Shown: positions 1-15,375 of the stretch, piece by piece | Layout of the letters: each line of letters opens with the position of its first letter | Position numbering within the stretch: the first letter of the stretch is position 1 | NCBI RefSeq assembly: GCF_933775445.1 | Contig: NW_026089475.1 | Coordinates: forward strand, 124,001-188,000 | DNA from: Argentina anserina | Taxonomy: Eukaryota; Streptophyta; Magnoliopsida; Rosales; Rosaceae | DNA: 64,000 nt | Direction of reading: 5' to 3' | The notes under the pieces: model-generated | The model's database searches: none | Told to the model about the DNA's origin: nothing | Seen by the model: the letters and a program-made list of their open reading frames with translations, nothing else | Made by a program: the position numbers and the translations under genes

Positions 1-679
1 AACGATGTAAAGATACACAATTGGAATAGTAAAGATACCCAAACGATGTAAAGATACTCAGTTTGAAAGAAACACACTCCCACACTTGCAAAACTCTCAA
101 ATTCAATAGAAACTCGCATCAGAAAGCCTTACAGAAAGACACTGAAACGAGAAATGAAAAGATACACAATTGGAATAGTAAAGATACGCAAACGATGTAA
201 AGATACACAATTGGAATAGTAAAGATACGCAAACGATGTAAAGATACTCAGTTTGAAAGAAACACACTACCACACTTGCAAAACTCTCAAATACAATAGA
301 AACTCGCATCAGAAGCCTTACAGAAAGATACTCAAACGAGAAATGAAAAGATACACAATTGGAATAGTTAAGATACGCAAACGATGTAAAGATACACAAT
401 TGGAATAGTAAAGATACGCAAACGATGTAAAGATACACAATTGGAATAGTGAAGATACGCAAACGATGTAAAGATACTCAGTTTGAAAGAAACACACTCC
501 CACACTTGCAAAACTCTCAAATACAATAGAAACTCGCATCAGAAGCCTTACAGAAAGATACTCAAACGAGAAATGAAAAGATACACAATTGGAATAGTAA
601 AGATACGCAAACGATGTAAAGATACACAATTGGAATAGTAAAGATACGCAAACGATGTAAAGATACTCAGTTTAAAAGA

Positions 680-3600
680 AACACACTCCCACACTTGCAA
701 AACTCTCAAATACAATAGAAACTCGCATCAGAAGCCTTACAGAAAGATACTCAAACGAGAAATGAAAAGATACACAATTGGAATAGTAAAGATACGCAAA
801 CGATGTAAAGATACACAATTGGAATAGTAAAGATACGCAAACAATGTAAAGATCCTCAGTTTGAAAGAAACACACTCCCACACTTGCAAAACTCTCAAAT
901 TCAATAGAAACTCGCATCAGAAAGCCTTACAGAAAGATACTCAAACGAGAAATGAAAAGATACACAATTGGAATAGTAAAGATACGCAAACGATGTAAAG
1001 ATACACAATTGGAATAGTAAAGATACGCAAACGATGTAAAGATACACTATTGGAATAGTAAAGATACGCAAACGATGTAAAGATACTCAGTTTGAAAGAA
1101 ACACACTCCCACACTTGCAAAACTCTCAAATTCAATAGAAACTCGCATCAGAAAGCCTTACAGAAAGATACTCAAACGTGAAATGAAAAGATACACAATT
1201 GGAATAGTAAATATACGCAAACGATGTAAAGATACTCAGTTTGAAAGAAACACACTCCCACACTTGCAAAACTCTCAAATACAATAGAAACTCGCATCAG
1301 AAACCTTACAGAAAGATACTTAAACGAGAAATGAAAAGATACACACTTGGAATAGTAAAGATACGCAAACGATGTAAAGATACACAATTGGAATAGTAAA
1401 GATACGCAAACGATGTAAAGATACTCAGTTTGAAAGAAACACACTCCCACACTTGCAAAACTCTCAAATACAATAGAAACTCGCATCAGAAGCCTTACAG
1501 AAAGATACTCAAACGAGAAATGAAAAGATACACAATTGGAATAGTAAAGATACGCAAGCGATGTAAAGATACACAATTGGAATAGTAAAGATACGCAAAC
1601 GATGTAAATATACTCAGTTTGAAAGAAGCACACTCCCACACTTGCAAAACTCTCAAATTCAATAGAAACTCGCATCAGAAGCCTTACAGAAAGATACTCA
1701 AACGAGAAATGAAAAGATACACAATTGGAATAGTAAAGATACGCAAACGATGTAAAGATACTCAGTTTGAAAGAAACACACTCCCACACTTACAAAACTC
1801 TCAAATACAATAGAAACTCGCATCAGAAGCCTTACAGAAAGATACTCAAACGAGAAATGAAAAGATACACAATTGGAATAGTAAAGATACGCAAACGATG
1901 TAAAGATACACAATTGGAATAGTAAAGATACGCAAACGATGTAAAGATACTCAGTTTGAAAGAAACACACTCCCACACTTGCAAAACTCTCAAATACAAT
2001 AGAAACTCGCATCAGAAGCCTTACAGAAAGATACTCAAACGAGAAATGAAAAGATACACAATTGGAATAGTAAAGATACGCAAACGATGTAAAGATACAC
2101 AATTGGAATAGTAAAGATACGCAAACAATGTAAAGATCCTCAGTTTGAAAGAAACACACTCCCACACTTGCAAAACTCTCAAATTCAATAGAAACTCGCA
2201 TCAGAAAGCCTTACAGAAAGATACTCAAACGAGAAATGAAAAGATACACAATTGGAATAGTAAAGATACGCAAACGATGTAAAGATACACAATTGGAATA
2301 GTAAAGATACGCAAACGATGTAAAGATACACTATTGGAATAGTAAAGATACGCAAACGATGTAAAGATACTCAGTTTGAAAGAAACACACTCCCACACTT
2401 GCAAAACTCTCAAATTCAATAGAAACTCGCATCAGAAAGCCTTACAGAAAGATACTCAAACGTGAAATGAAAAGATACACAATTGGAATAGTAAATATAC
2501 GCAAACGATGTAAAGATACTCAGTTTGAAAGAAACACACTCCCACACTTGCAAAACTCTCAAATACAATAGAAACTCGCATCAGAAACCTTACAGAAAGA
2601 TACTTAAACGAGAAATGAAAAGATACACACTTGGAATAGTAAAGATACGCAAACGATGTAAAGATACACAATTGGAATAGTAAAGATACGCAAACGATGT
2701 AAAGATACTCAGTTTGAAAGAAACACACTCCCACACTTGCAAAACTCTCAAATACAATAGAAACTCGCATCAGAAGCCTTACAGAAAGATACTCAAACGA
2801 GAAATGAAAAGATACACAATTGGAATAGTAAAGATACGCAAGCGATGTAAAGATACACAATTGGAATAGTAAAGATACGCAAACGATGTAAATATACTCA
2901 GTTTGAAAGAAGCACACTCCCACACTTGCAAAACTCTCAAATTCAATAGAAACTCGCATCAGAAGCCTTACAGAAAGATACTCAAACGAGAAATGAAAAG
3001 ATACACAATTGGAATAGTAAAGATACGCAAACGATGTAAAGATACTCAGTTTGAAAGAAACACACTCCCACACTTGCAAAACTCTCAAATACAATAGAAA
3101 CTCGCATCAGAAGCCTTACAGAAAGATACTTAAACGAGAAATGAAAAGATACACAATTGGAATAGTAAAGATACGCAAACGATGTAAAGATACACAATTG
3201 GAATAGTAAAGATACGCAAACGATGTAAAGATACTCAGTTTGAAAGAAACACACTCCCACACTTGCAAAACTCTCAAATTCAATAGAAACTCGCATCAGA
3301 AGCCTTACAGAAAGATACTCAAACAAGAAATGAAAAGATACACAATTGGAATAGTAAAGATACGCAAACGATGTAAAGATACACAATTGGAATAGTAAAG
3401 ATACGCAAACGATGTAAAGATACTCAGTTTGAAAGAAACACACTCCCACACTTGCAAAACTCTCAAATTCAATAGAAACTCGCATCAGAAAGCCTTACAG
3501 AAAGACACTGAAACGAGAAATGAAAAGATACACAATTGGAATAGTAAAGATACGCAAACGATGTAAAGATACACAATTGGAATAGTAAAGATACGCAAAC

Positions 3601-4921
3601 GATGTAAAGATACTCAGTTTGAAAGAAACACACTCCCACACTTACAAAACTCTCAAATACAATAGAAACTCGCATCAGAAGCCTTACAGAAAGATACTCA
3701 AACGAGAAATGAAAAGATACACAATTGGAATAGTAAAGATACGCAAACGATGTAAAGATACACAATTGGAATAGTAAAGATACGCAAACGATGTAAAGAT
3801 ACTCAGTTTGAAAGAAACACACTCCCACACTTGCAAAACTCTCAAATACAATAGAAACTCGCATCAGAAGCCTTACAGAAAGATACTCAAACGAGAAATG
3901 AAAAGATACACAATTGGAATAGTAAAGATACGCAAACGATGTAAAGATACACAATTGGAATAGTAAAGATACGCAAACAATGTAAAGATCCTCAGTTTGA
4001 AAGAAACACACTCCCACACTTGCAAAACTCTCAAATTCAATAGAAACTCGCATCAGAAAGCCTTACAGAAAGATACTCAAACGAGAAATGAAAAGATACA
4101 CAATTGGAATAGTAAAGATACGCAAACGATGTAAAGATACACAATTGGAATAGTAAAGATACGCAAACGATGTAAAGATACACTATTGGAATAGTAAAGA
4201 TACGCAAACGATGTAAAGATACTCAGTTTGAAAGAAACACACTCCCACACTTGCAAAACTCTCAAATTCAATAGAAACTCGCATCAGAAAGCCTTACAGA
4301 AAGATACTCAAACGTGAAATGAAAAGATACACAATTGGAATAGTAAATATACGCAAACGATGTAAAGATACTCAGTTTGAAAGAAACACACTCCCACACT
4401 TGCAAAACTCTCAAATACAATAGAAACTCGCATCAGAAACCTTACAGAAAGATACTTAAACGAGAAATGAAAAGATACACACTTGGAATAGTAAAGATAC
4501 GCAAACGATGTAAAGATACACAATTGGAATAGTAAAGATACGCAAACGATGTAAAGATACTCAGTTTGAAAGAAACACACTCCCACACTTGCAAAACTCT
4601 CAAATACAATAGAAACTCGCATCAGAAGCCTTACAGAAAGATACTCAAACGAGAAATGAAAAGATACACAATTGGAATAGTAAAGATACGCAAGCGATGT
4701 AAAGATACACAATTGGAATAGTAAAGATACGCAAACGATGTAAATATACTCAGTTTGAAAGAAGCACACTCCCACACTTGCAAAACTCTCAAATTCAATA
4801 GAAACTCGCATCAGAAGCCTTACAGAAAGATACTCAAACGAGAAATGAAAAGATACACAATTGGAATAGTAAAGATACGCAAACGATGTAAAGATACTCA
4901 GTTTGAAAGAAACACACTCCC
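680..4921 (+). repeat. Three related blocks of about 1.1 kb (offsets 1284 and 1852 bp)
   Basis: Blocks near 680-1785, 1964-3069 and 3816-4921 share an unusual series of variants in the same order: GATCCTCAG, the CACTATT three-module unit, AACGTGAAATG, GTAAATATACGC, CACACTTGG, GCAAGCGATG and GAAGCACACTCC. Shared rare variants in the same order mean copying of a multi-unit block, not independent mutation. Boundaries are approximate because every unit resembles its neighbours. Confidence 0.85.
851..1081 (+). repeat. Satellite unit of about 231 bp with three 41-bp modules
   Basis: The unit starts with the variant GATCCTCAG and carries three successive 41-bp modules. The third reads GATACACTATTGG instead of GATACACAATTGG. 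The same three-module unit recurs 1284 bp and 3136 bp downstream. Other three-module units, without the CACTATT variant, lie near 5570-5690, 6225-6340 and 20510-20630. Module number is therefore a variable character of the family. Confidence 0.9.
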
Positions 4922-5460
4922 ACACTTGCAAAACTCTCAAATACAATAGAAACTCGCATCAGAAGCCTTACAGAAAGATACTTAAACGAGAAATGAAAAG
5001 ATACACAATTGGAATAGTAAAGATACGCAAACGATGTAAAGATACACAATTGGAATAGTAAAGATACGCAAACGATGTAAAGATACTCAGTTTGAAAGAA
5101 ACACACTCCCACACTTGCAAAACTCTCAAATTCAATAGAAACTCGCATCAGAAGCCTTACAGAAAGATACTCAAACAAGAAATGAAAAGATACACAATTG
5201 GAATAGTAAAGATACGCAAACGATGTAAAGATACACAATTGGAATAGTAAAGATACGCAAACGATGTAAAGATACTCAGTTTGAAAGAAACACACTCCCA
5301 CACTTGCAAAACTCTCAAATTCAATAGAAACTCGCATCAGAAAGCCTTACAGAAAGACACTGAAACGAGAAATGAAAAGATACACAATTGGAATAGTAAA
5401 GATACGCAAACGATGTAAAGATACACAATTGGAATAGTAAAGATACGCAAACGATGTAAA
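1715..5460 (+). repeat. Tandem 1852-bp higher-order repeat, two copies
   Basis: Copy 1 is about 1715-3565 and copy 2 about 3566-5417, with similarity continuing a little further. Markers at a constant 1852-bp offset include CACTTACAAAAC (1787/3639), GATCCTCAG (2137/3989), the CACTATT module and GACACTGAAACGAG (about 3506/5358). The second copy is followed by sequence carrying its own variant (CACTCTCCC near 5482), which places the end of the shared block. Confidence 0.85.
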
Positions 5461-8400
5461 GATACTCAGTTTGAAAGAAACACTCTCCCACACTTGCAAA
5501 ACTCTCAAATACAATAGAAACTCGCATCAGAAGCCTTACAGAAAGATACTCAAACGAGAAATGAAAAGATACACAATTGGAATAGTAAAGATACGCAAAC
5601 GATGTAAAGATACACAATTGGAATAGTAAAGATACGCAAACGATGTAAAGATACACAATTGGAATAGTAAAGATACGCAAACGATGTAAAGATACTCAGT
5701 TTGAAAGAAACACACTCCCACACTTGCAAAACTCTCAAATTCAATAGAAACTCGCATCAGAAAGCCTTACAGAAAGATACTCTAACAAGAAATGAAAAGA
5801 TACACAATTGGAATAGTAAAGATACGCAAACGATGTAAAGATGCACAATTGGAATAGTAAAGATACGCAAACGATGTAAAGATACTCAGTTTGAAAGAAA
5901 CACACTCCCACACTTGCAAAACTCTCAAATACAATAGAAACTCGCATCAGAAGCCTTACAGAAAGATACTCAAACGAGAAATGAAAAGATACACAATTGG
6001 AATAGTAAAGATACGCAAACGATGTAAAGATACACAATTGGAATAGTAAGATACGCAAACGATGTAAAGATACACAATTGGAATAGTGAAGATACGCAAA
6101 CGATGTAAATATACTCAGTTTGAAAGAAACACACTCCCACACTTGCAAAACTCTCAAATACAATAGAAACTCGGATCAGAAGCCTTACAGAAAGATACTC
6201 AAACGAGAAATGAAAAGATACAAAATTGGAATAGTAAAGATACGCAAACGATGTAAAGATACACAATTGGAATAGTAAAGATACGCAAACGATGTAAAGA
6301 TACACAATTGGAATAGTAAAGATACGCAAACGATGTAAAGATACTCAGTTTGAAAGAAACACACTCCCACACTTGCAAAACTCTCAAATTCAATAGAAAC
6401 TCGCATCAGAAGCCTTACAGAAAGATACTCAAACGAGAAATGAAAAGATACACAATTGGAATAGTAAAGATACGCAAACGATGTAAAGATACTCAGTTTG
6501 AAAGAAACACACTCCCACACTTGCAAAACTCTCAAATTCAATAGAAACTCGCATCAGAAAGCCTTACAGAAAGATACTCAAACGAGAAATGAAAAGATAC
6601 ACAATTGGAATAGTAAGATACGCAAACGATGTAAAGATACACAATTGGAATAGTAAAGATACGCAAACGCTGTAAAGATACTCAGTTTGAAAGAAACACA
6701 CTCCCACACTTGCAAAACTCTCAAATTCAATAGAAACTCGCATCAGAAAGCCTTACAGAAAGATACTCAAACAAGAAATGAAAAGATACACAATTGGAAT
6801 AGTAAGATACGCAAACGATGTAAAGATACACAATTGGAATAGTAAAGATACCCAAACGATGTAAAGATACTCAGTTTGAAAGAAACACACTCCCACACTT
6901 GCAAAACTCTCAAATTCAATAGAAACTCGCATCAGAAAGCCTTACAGAAAGATACTCAAACGTGAAATGAAAAGATACACAATTGGAATAGTAAAGATAC
7001 GCAAACGATGTAAAGATACTCAGTTTGAAAGAAACACACTCCCACACTTGCAAAACTCTCAAATTCAATAGAAACTCGCATCAGAAAGCCTTACATAAAG
7101 ATACTCAAACGAGAAATGAAAAGATACACAATTGGAATAGTAAAGATACGCAAACGATGTAAAGATACTCAGTTTGAAAGAAACACACTCCCACACTTGC
7201 AAAACTCTCAAATTCAATAGAAACTCGCATCAGAAAGCCTTACAGAAAGATACTCAAACGTGAAATGAAAAGATACACAATTGGAATAGTAAATATACGC
7301 AAACGATGTAAAGATACTCAGTTTGAAAGAAACACACTCCCACACTTGCAAAACTCTCAAATACAATAGAAACTCGCATCAGAAGCCTTACAGAAAGATA
7401 CTTAAACGAGAAATGAAAAGATACACAATTGGAATAGTAAAGATACGCAAACGATGTAAAGATACACAATTGGAATAGTAAAGATACGCAAACGATGTAA
7501 AGATACTCAGTTTGAAAGAAACACACTCCCAAACTTGCAAAACTCTCAAATTCAATAGAAACTCGCATCAGAAAGCCTTACAGAAAGATACTCAAACGAG
7601 AAATGAAAAGATACACAATTGGAATAGTAAGATACGCAAACGATGTAAAGATACACAATTGGAATAGTAAAGATACGCAAACGATGTAAAGATACTCAGT
7701 TTGAAAGAAACACACTCCCACACTTGCAAAACTCTCAAATACAATAGAAACTCGCATCAGAAGCCTTACAGAAAGATACTTAAACGAGAAATGAAAAGAT
7801 ACACAATTGGAATAGTAAAGATACGCAAACGATGTAAAGATACACAATTGGAATAGTAAAGATACGCAAACGATGTAAAGATACTCAGTTTGAAAGAAAC
7901 ACACTCCCACACTTGCAAAACTCTCAAATTCAATAGAAACTCGCATCAGAAGCCTTACAGAAAGATACTCAAACGAGAAATGAAAAGATACACAATTGGA
8001 ATAGTAAAGATACGCAAACGATGTAAAGATACTCAGTTTGAAAGAAACACACTCCCAAACTTGCAAAACTCTCAAATTCAATAGAAACTCGCATCAGAAA
8101 GCCTTACAGAAAGATACTCAAACGAGAAATGAAAAGATACACAATTGGAATAGTAAGATACGCAAACGATGTAAAGATACACAATTGGAATAGTAAAGAT
8201 ACGCAAACGATGTAAAGATACTCAGTTTGAAAGAAACACACTCCCACACTTGCAAAACTCTCAAATACAATAGAAACTCGCATCAGAAGCCTTACAGAAA
8301 GATACTCAAACGAGAAATGAAAAGATACATAATTGGAATAGTAAAGATACTCAGTTTGAAAGAAACACACTCCCACACTTGCAAAACTCTCAAATTCAAT

Positions 8401-11400
8401 AGAAACTCGCATCAGAAAGCCTTACAGAAAGATACTCAAACGTGAAATGAAAAGATACACAATTGGAATAGTAAATATACGCAAACGATGTAAAGATACT
8501 CAGTTTGAAAGAAACACACTCCCACACTTGCAAAACTCTCAAATACAATAGAAACTCGCATCAGAAGCCTTACAGAAAGATACTTAAACGAGAAATGAAA
8601 AGATACACAATTGGAATAGTAAAGATACGCAAACGATGTAAAGATACACAATTGGAATAGTAAAGATACGCAAACGATGTAAAGATACTCAGTTTGAAAG
8701 AAACACACTCCCACACTTGCATCTCAAATTCAATAGAAACTCTAATCAGTAAGCCTTACAGAAAGATACTCAAACGAGAAATGAAAAGATACACAATTGG
8801 AATAGTAAAGATACGCAAACGATGTAAAGATACTCAGTTTGAAAGAAACACACTCCCACACTTGCAAAACTCTCAAATTCAATAGAAACTCGCATCAGAA
8901 AGCCTTACAGAAAGATACTCAAACGAGAAATGAAAAGATACACAATTGGAATAGTAAGATACGCAAACGATGTAAAGATACACAATTGGAATAGTAAAGA
9001 TACGCAAACGATGTAAAGATACTCCAGTTTGAAAGAAACACACTCCCACACTTGCAAAACTCTCAAATTCAATAGAAACTCGCATCAGAAGCCTTACAGA
9101 AAGATACTCAAACGAGAAATGAAAAGATACACAATTGGAATAGTAAAGATACGCAAACGATGTAAAGATACTCAGTTTGAAAGAAACACACTCCCACACT
9201 TGCAAAACTCTCAAATTCAACAGAAACTCGCATCAGAAGCCTTACAGAAAGATACTCAAACGAGAAATGAAAAGATACACAATTGGAATAGTAAAGATAC
9301 GCAAACGATATAAAGATACACAATTGGAATAGTAAAGATACGCAAACGATGTAAAGATACTCAGTTTGAAAGAAACACACTCCCACACTTGCAAAACTCT
9401 CAAATACAATAGAAACTCGCATCAGAAGCCTTACAGAAAGATACTCAAACGAGAAATGAAAAGATACACAATTGGAATAGTAAAGATACGCAAGCGATGT
9501 AAAGATACACAATTGGAATAGTAAAGATACGCAAACGATGTAAAGATACTCAGTTTGAAAGAAACACACTCCCACACTTGCAAAACTCTCAAATTCAATA
9601 GAAACTCGCATCAGAAGCCTTACAGAAAGATACTCAAACGAGAAATGAAAAGATACACAATTGGAATAGTAAAGATACGCAAACGATGTAAAGATACTCA
9701 GTTTGAAAGAAACACACTCCCAAACTTGCAAAACTCTCAAATTCAATAGAAACTCGCATCAGAAAGCCTTACAGAAAGATACTCAAACGAGAAATGAAAA
9801 GATACACAATTGGAATAGTAAGATACGCAAATGATGTAAAGATACACAATTGGAATAGTAAAGATACGCAAACGATGTAAAGATACTCAGTTTGAAAGAA
9901 ACACACTCCCACACTTGCAAAACTCTCAAATACAATAGAAACTCGCATCAGAAGCCTTACAGAAAGATACTCAAACGAGAAATGAAAAGATACACAATTG
10001 GAATAGTAAAGATACGCAAGCGATGTAAAGATACACAATTGGAATAGTAAAGATACGCAAACGATGTAAAGATACTCAGTTTGAAAGAAACACACTCCCA
10101 CACTTGCAAAACTCTCAAATTCAATAGAAACTCGCATCAGAAGCCTTACAGAAAGATACTCAAACGAGAAATGAAAAGATACACAATTGGAGTAGTAAAG
10201 ATACGCAAACGATGTAAAGATACTCAGTTTGAAAGAAACACACTCCCACACTTGCAAAACTCTCAAATTCAACAGAAACTCGCATCAGAAGCCTTACAGA
10301 AAGATACTCAAACGAGAAATGAAAAGATACACAATTGGAATAGTAAAGATACGCAAACGATATAAAGATACACAATTGGAATAGTAAAGATACGCAAACG
10401 ATGTAAAGATACTCAGTTTGAAAGAAACACACTCCCACACTTGCAAAACTCTCAAATTCAATAGAAACTCGCATCAGAAGCCTTACAGAAAGATACTCAA
10501 ACGAGAAATGAAAAGATACACAATTGGAGTAGTAAAGATACGCAAACGATGTAAAGATACTCAGTTTGAAAGAAACACACTCCCACACTTGCAAAAACTC
10601 TCAAATACAATAGAAACTCGCATCAGAAGCCTTACAGAAAGATACTTAAACGAGAAATGAAAAGATACACAATTGGAATAGTAAAGATACGCAAACGATG
10701 TAAAGATACTCAGTTTGAAAGAAACACACTCCCACACTTGCAAAACTCTCAAATTCAATAGAAACTCTAATCAGAAGCCTTACAGAAAGATACTCAAACG
10801 AGAAATGAAAAGATACACAATTGGAATAGTAAAGATACGCAAACGATGTAAAGATACTCAGTTTGAAAGAAACACACTCCCAAACTTGCAAAACTCTCAA
10901 ATTCAATAGAAACTCGCATCAGAAAGCCTTACAGAAAGATACTCAAAACGAGAAATGAAAAGATACACAATTGGAATAGTAAGATACGCAAACGATGTAA
11001 AGATACACAATTGGAATAGTAAAGATACGCAAACGATGTAAAGATACTCAGTTTGAAAGAAACACACTCCCACACTTGCAAAACTCTCAAATACAATAGA
11101 AACTCGCATCAGAAGCCTTACAGAAAGATACTCAAACGAGAAATGAAAAGATACACAATTGGAATAGTAAAGATACGCAAGCGATGTAAAGATACACAAT
11201 TGGAATAGTAAAGATACGCAAACGATGTAAAGATACTCAGTTTGAAAGAAACACACTCCCACACTTGCAAAACTCTCAAATTCAATAGAAACTCGCATCA
11301 GAAGCCTTACAGAAAGATACTCAAACGAGAAATGAAAAGATACACAATTGGAGTAGTAAAGATACGCAAACGATGTAAAGATACTCAGTTTGAAAGAAAC

Positions 11401-13649
11401 ACACTCCCACACTTGCAAAACTCTCAAATTCAACAGAAACTCGCATCAGAAGCCTTACAGAAAGATACTCAAACGAGAAATGAAAAGATACACAATTGGA
11501 ATAGTAAAGATACGCAAACGATATAAAGATACACAATTGGAATAGTAAAGATACGCAAACGATGTAAAGATACTCAGTTTGAAAGAAACACACTCCCACA
11601 CTTGCAAAACTCTCAAATACAATAGCAACTCGCATCAGAAGCCTTACAGAAAGATACTCAAACGAGAAATGAAAAGATACACAATTGGAATAGTAAAGAT
11701 ACGCAAGCGATGTAAAGATACACAATTGGAATAGTAAAGATACGCAAACGATGTAAAGATACTCAGTTTGAAAGAAACACACTCCCACACTTGCAAAACT
11801 CTCAAATTCAATAGAAACTCGCATCAGAAGCCTTACAGAAAGATACTCAAACGAGAAATGAAAAGATACACAATTGGAATAGTAAAGATACGCAAACGAT
11901 GTAAAGATACTCAGTTTGAAAGAAACACACTCCCAAACTTGCAAAACTCTCAAATTCAATAGAAACTCGCATCAGAAAGCCTTACAGAAAGATACTCAAA
12001 CGAGAAATGAAAAGATACACAATTGGAATAGTAAGATACGCAAACGATGTAAAGATACACAATTGGAATAGTAAAGATACGCAAACGATGTAAAGATACT
12101 CAGTTTGAAAGAAACACACTCCCACACTTGCAAAACTCTCAAATACAATAGAAACTCGCATCAGAAGCCTTACAGAAAGATACTCAAACGAGAAATGAAA
12201 AGATACACAATTGGAATAGTAAAGATACTCAGTTTGAAAGAAACACACTCCCACACTTGCAAAACTCTCAAATTCAATAGAAACTCGCATCAGAAAGCCT
12301 TACAGAAAGATACTCAAACGTGAAATGAAAAGATACACAATTGGAATAGTAAAGATACGCAAACGATGTAAAGATACTCAGTTTGAAAGAAACACACTCC
12401 CACACTTGCAAAACTCTCAAATTCAATAGAAACTCGCATCAGAAAGCCTTACATAAAGATATTCAAACGAGAAATGAAAAGATACACAATTGGAATAGTA
12501 AAGATACGCAAACGATGTAAAGATACACAATTGGAATAGTAAAGATACGCAAACGATGTAAAGATACTCAGTTTGAAAGAAACACACTCCCACACTTGCA
12601 AAACTCTCAAATTCAATAGAAACTCGCATCAGAAGCCTTACAGAAAGATACTCTTACGAGAAATGAAAAGATACACAATTGGAATAGTAAAGATACGCAA
12701 ACGATGTAAAGATACACAATTGGAATAGTAAAGATACGCAAACGATGTAAAGATACTCAGTTTGAAAGAAACACACTCCCACACTTGCAAAACTCTCAAA
12801 TTCAATAGAAACTCGCATCAGAAAGCCCTACAGAAAGATACTCAAACGTGAAATGAAAAGATACACAATTGGAATAGTAAAGATACGCAAACGATGTAAA
12901 GATACTCAGTTTGAAAGAAACACACTCCCACACTTGCAAAACTCTCAAATACAATAGAAACTCGCATCAGAAGCCTTACAGAAAGATACTCAAACGAGAA
13001 ATGAAAAGATACACAATTGGAATAGTAAAGATACGCAAACGATGTAAAGATACACAATTGGAATAGTAAAGATACGCAAACAATGTAAAGATACTCAGTT
13101 TGAAAGAAACACACTCCCACACTTGCAAAACTCTCAAATTCAATAGAAACTCGTATCAGAAAGCCTTACAGAAAGATACTCAAACGAGAAATGAAAAGAT
13201 ACACAATTGGAATAGTAAAGATACGCAAACGATGTAAAGATACACAATTGGAATAGTAAAGATACGCAAACGATGTAAAGATACACTATTGGAATAGTAA
13301 AGATACGCAAACGATGTAAAGATACTCAGTTTGAAAGAAACACACTCCCACACTTGCAAAACTCTCAAATTCAACAGAAACTCGCATCAGAAGCCTTACA
13401 GAAAGATACTCAAACGAGAAATGAAAAGATACACAATTGGAATAGTAAAGATACGCAAACGATATAAAGATACACAATTGGAATAGTAAAGATACGCAAA
13501 CGATGTAAAGATACTCAGTTTGAAAGAAACACACTCCCACACTTGCAAAACTCTCAAATACAATAGAAACTCGCATCAGAAGCCTTACAGAAAGATACTC
13601 AAACGAGAAATGAAAAGATACACAATTGGAATAGTAAAGATACGCAAGC

Positions 13650-15375
13650 GATGTAAAGATACACAATTGGAATAGTAAAGATACGCAAACGATGTAAAGA
13701 TACTCAGTTTGAAAGAAACACACTCCCACACTTGCAAAACTCTCAAATTCAATAGAAACTCGCATCAGAAGCCTTACAGAAAGATACTCAAACGAGAAAT
13801 GAAAAGATACACAATTGGAATAGTAAAGATACGCAAACGATGTAAAGATACTCAGTTTGAAAGTAACACACTCCCAAACTTGCAAAACTCTCAAATTCAA
13901 TAGAAACTCGCATCAGAAAGCCTTACAGAAAGATACTCAAACGAGAAATGAAAAGATACACAATTGGAATAGTAAGATACGCAAACGATGTAAAGATACA
14001 CAATTGGAATAGTAAAGATACGCAAACGATGTAAAGATACTCAGTTTGAAAGAAACACACTCCCACACTTGCAAAACTCTCAAATACAATAGAAACTCGC
14101 ATCAGAAGCCTTACAGAAAGATACTCAAACGAGAAATGAAAAGATACACAATTGGAATAGTAAAGATACGCAAACGATGTAAAGATACTCAGTTTGAAAG
14201 AAACACACTCCCACACTTGCAAAACTCTCAAATACAATAGAAACTCGCATCAGAAGCCTTACAGAAAGATACTTAAACGAGAAATGAAAAGATACACAAT
14301 TGGAATAGTAAAGATACGCAAACGATGTAAAGATACACAATTGGAATAGTAAAGATACGCAAACGATGTAAAGATACTCAGTTTGAAAGAAACACACTCC
14401 CACACTTGCAAAACTCTCAAATTCAATAGAAACTCGCATCAGAAGCCTTACAGAAAGATACTCAAACAAGAAATGAAAAGATACACAATTGGAATAGTAA
14501 AGATACGCAAACGATGTAAAGATACACAATTGGAATAGTAAAGATACGCAAACGATGTAAAGATACTCAGTTTGAAAGAAACACACTCCCACACTTGCAA
14601 AACTCTCAAATTCAATAGAAACTCGCATCAGAAGCCTTACAGAAAGATACTCAAACGAGAAATGAAAAGATACACAATTGGAATAGTAAAGATACGCAAA
14701 CGATGTAAAGATACTCAGTTTGAAAGTAACACACTCCCAAACTTGCAAAACTCTCAAATTCAATAGAAACTCGCATCAGAAAGCCTTACAGAAAGATACT
14801 CAAACGAGAAATGAAAAGATACACAATTGGAATAGTAAGATACGCAAACGATGTAAAGATACACAATTGGAATAGTAAAGATACGCAAACGATGTAAAGA
14901 TACTCAGTTTGAAAGAAACACACTCCCACACTTGCAAAACTCTCAAATACAATAGAAACTCGCATCAGAAGCCTTACAGAAAGATACTCAAACGAGAAAT
15001 GAAAAGATACACAATTGGAATAGTAAAGATACGCAAACGATGTAAAGATACTCAGTTTGAAAGAAACACACTCCCACACTTGCAAAACTCTCAAATACAA
15101 TAGAAACTCGCATCAGAAGCCTTACAGAAAGATACTTAAACGAGAAATAAAGAAGATACACAATTGGAATAGTAAAGATACGCAAACGATGTAAAGATAC
15201 ACAATTGGAATAGTAAAGATACGCAAACGATGTAAAGATACTCAGTTTGAAAGAAACACACTCCCCACACTTGCAAAACTCTCAAATTCAATAGAAACTC
15301 GCATCAGAAGCCTTACAGAAAGATACTCAAACAAGAAATGAAAAGATACACAATTGGAATAGTAAAGATACGCAA
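13650..15375 (+). repeat. Tandem 863-bp higher-order repeat, two copies
   Basis: Variants GAAAGTAACACAC, CCCAAACTTG, the 40-bp module (TAGTAAGATAC) and AACAAGAAATG recur with an offset of 863 bp, for example 13862/14725. Copy 2 then runs into a stretch rich in one-base indels (15140 onward), which blurs its end. Boundaries are approximate. Confidence 0.75.
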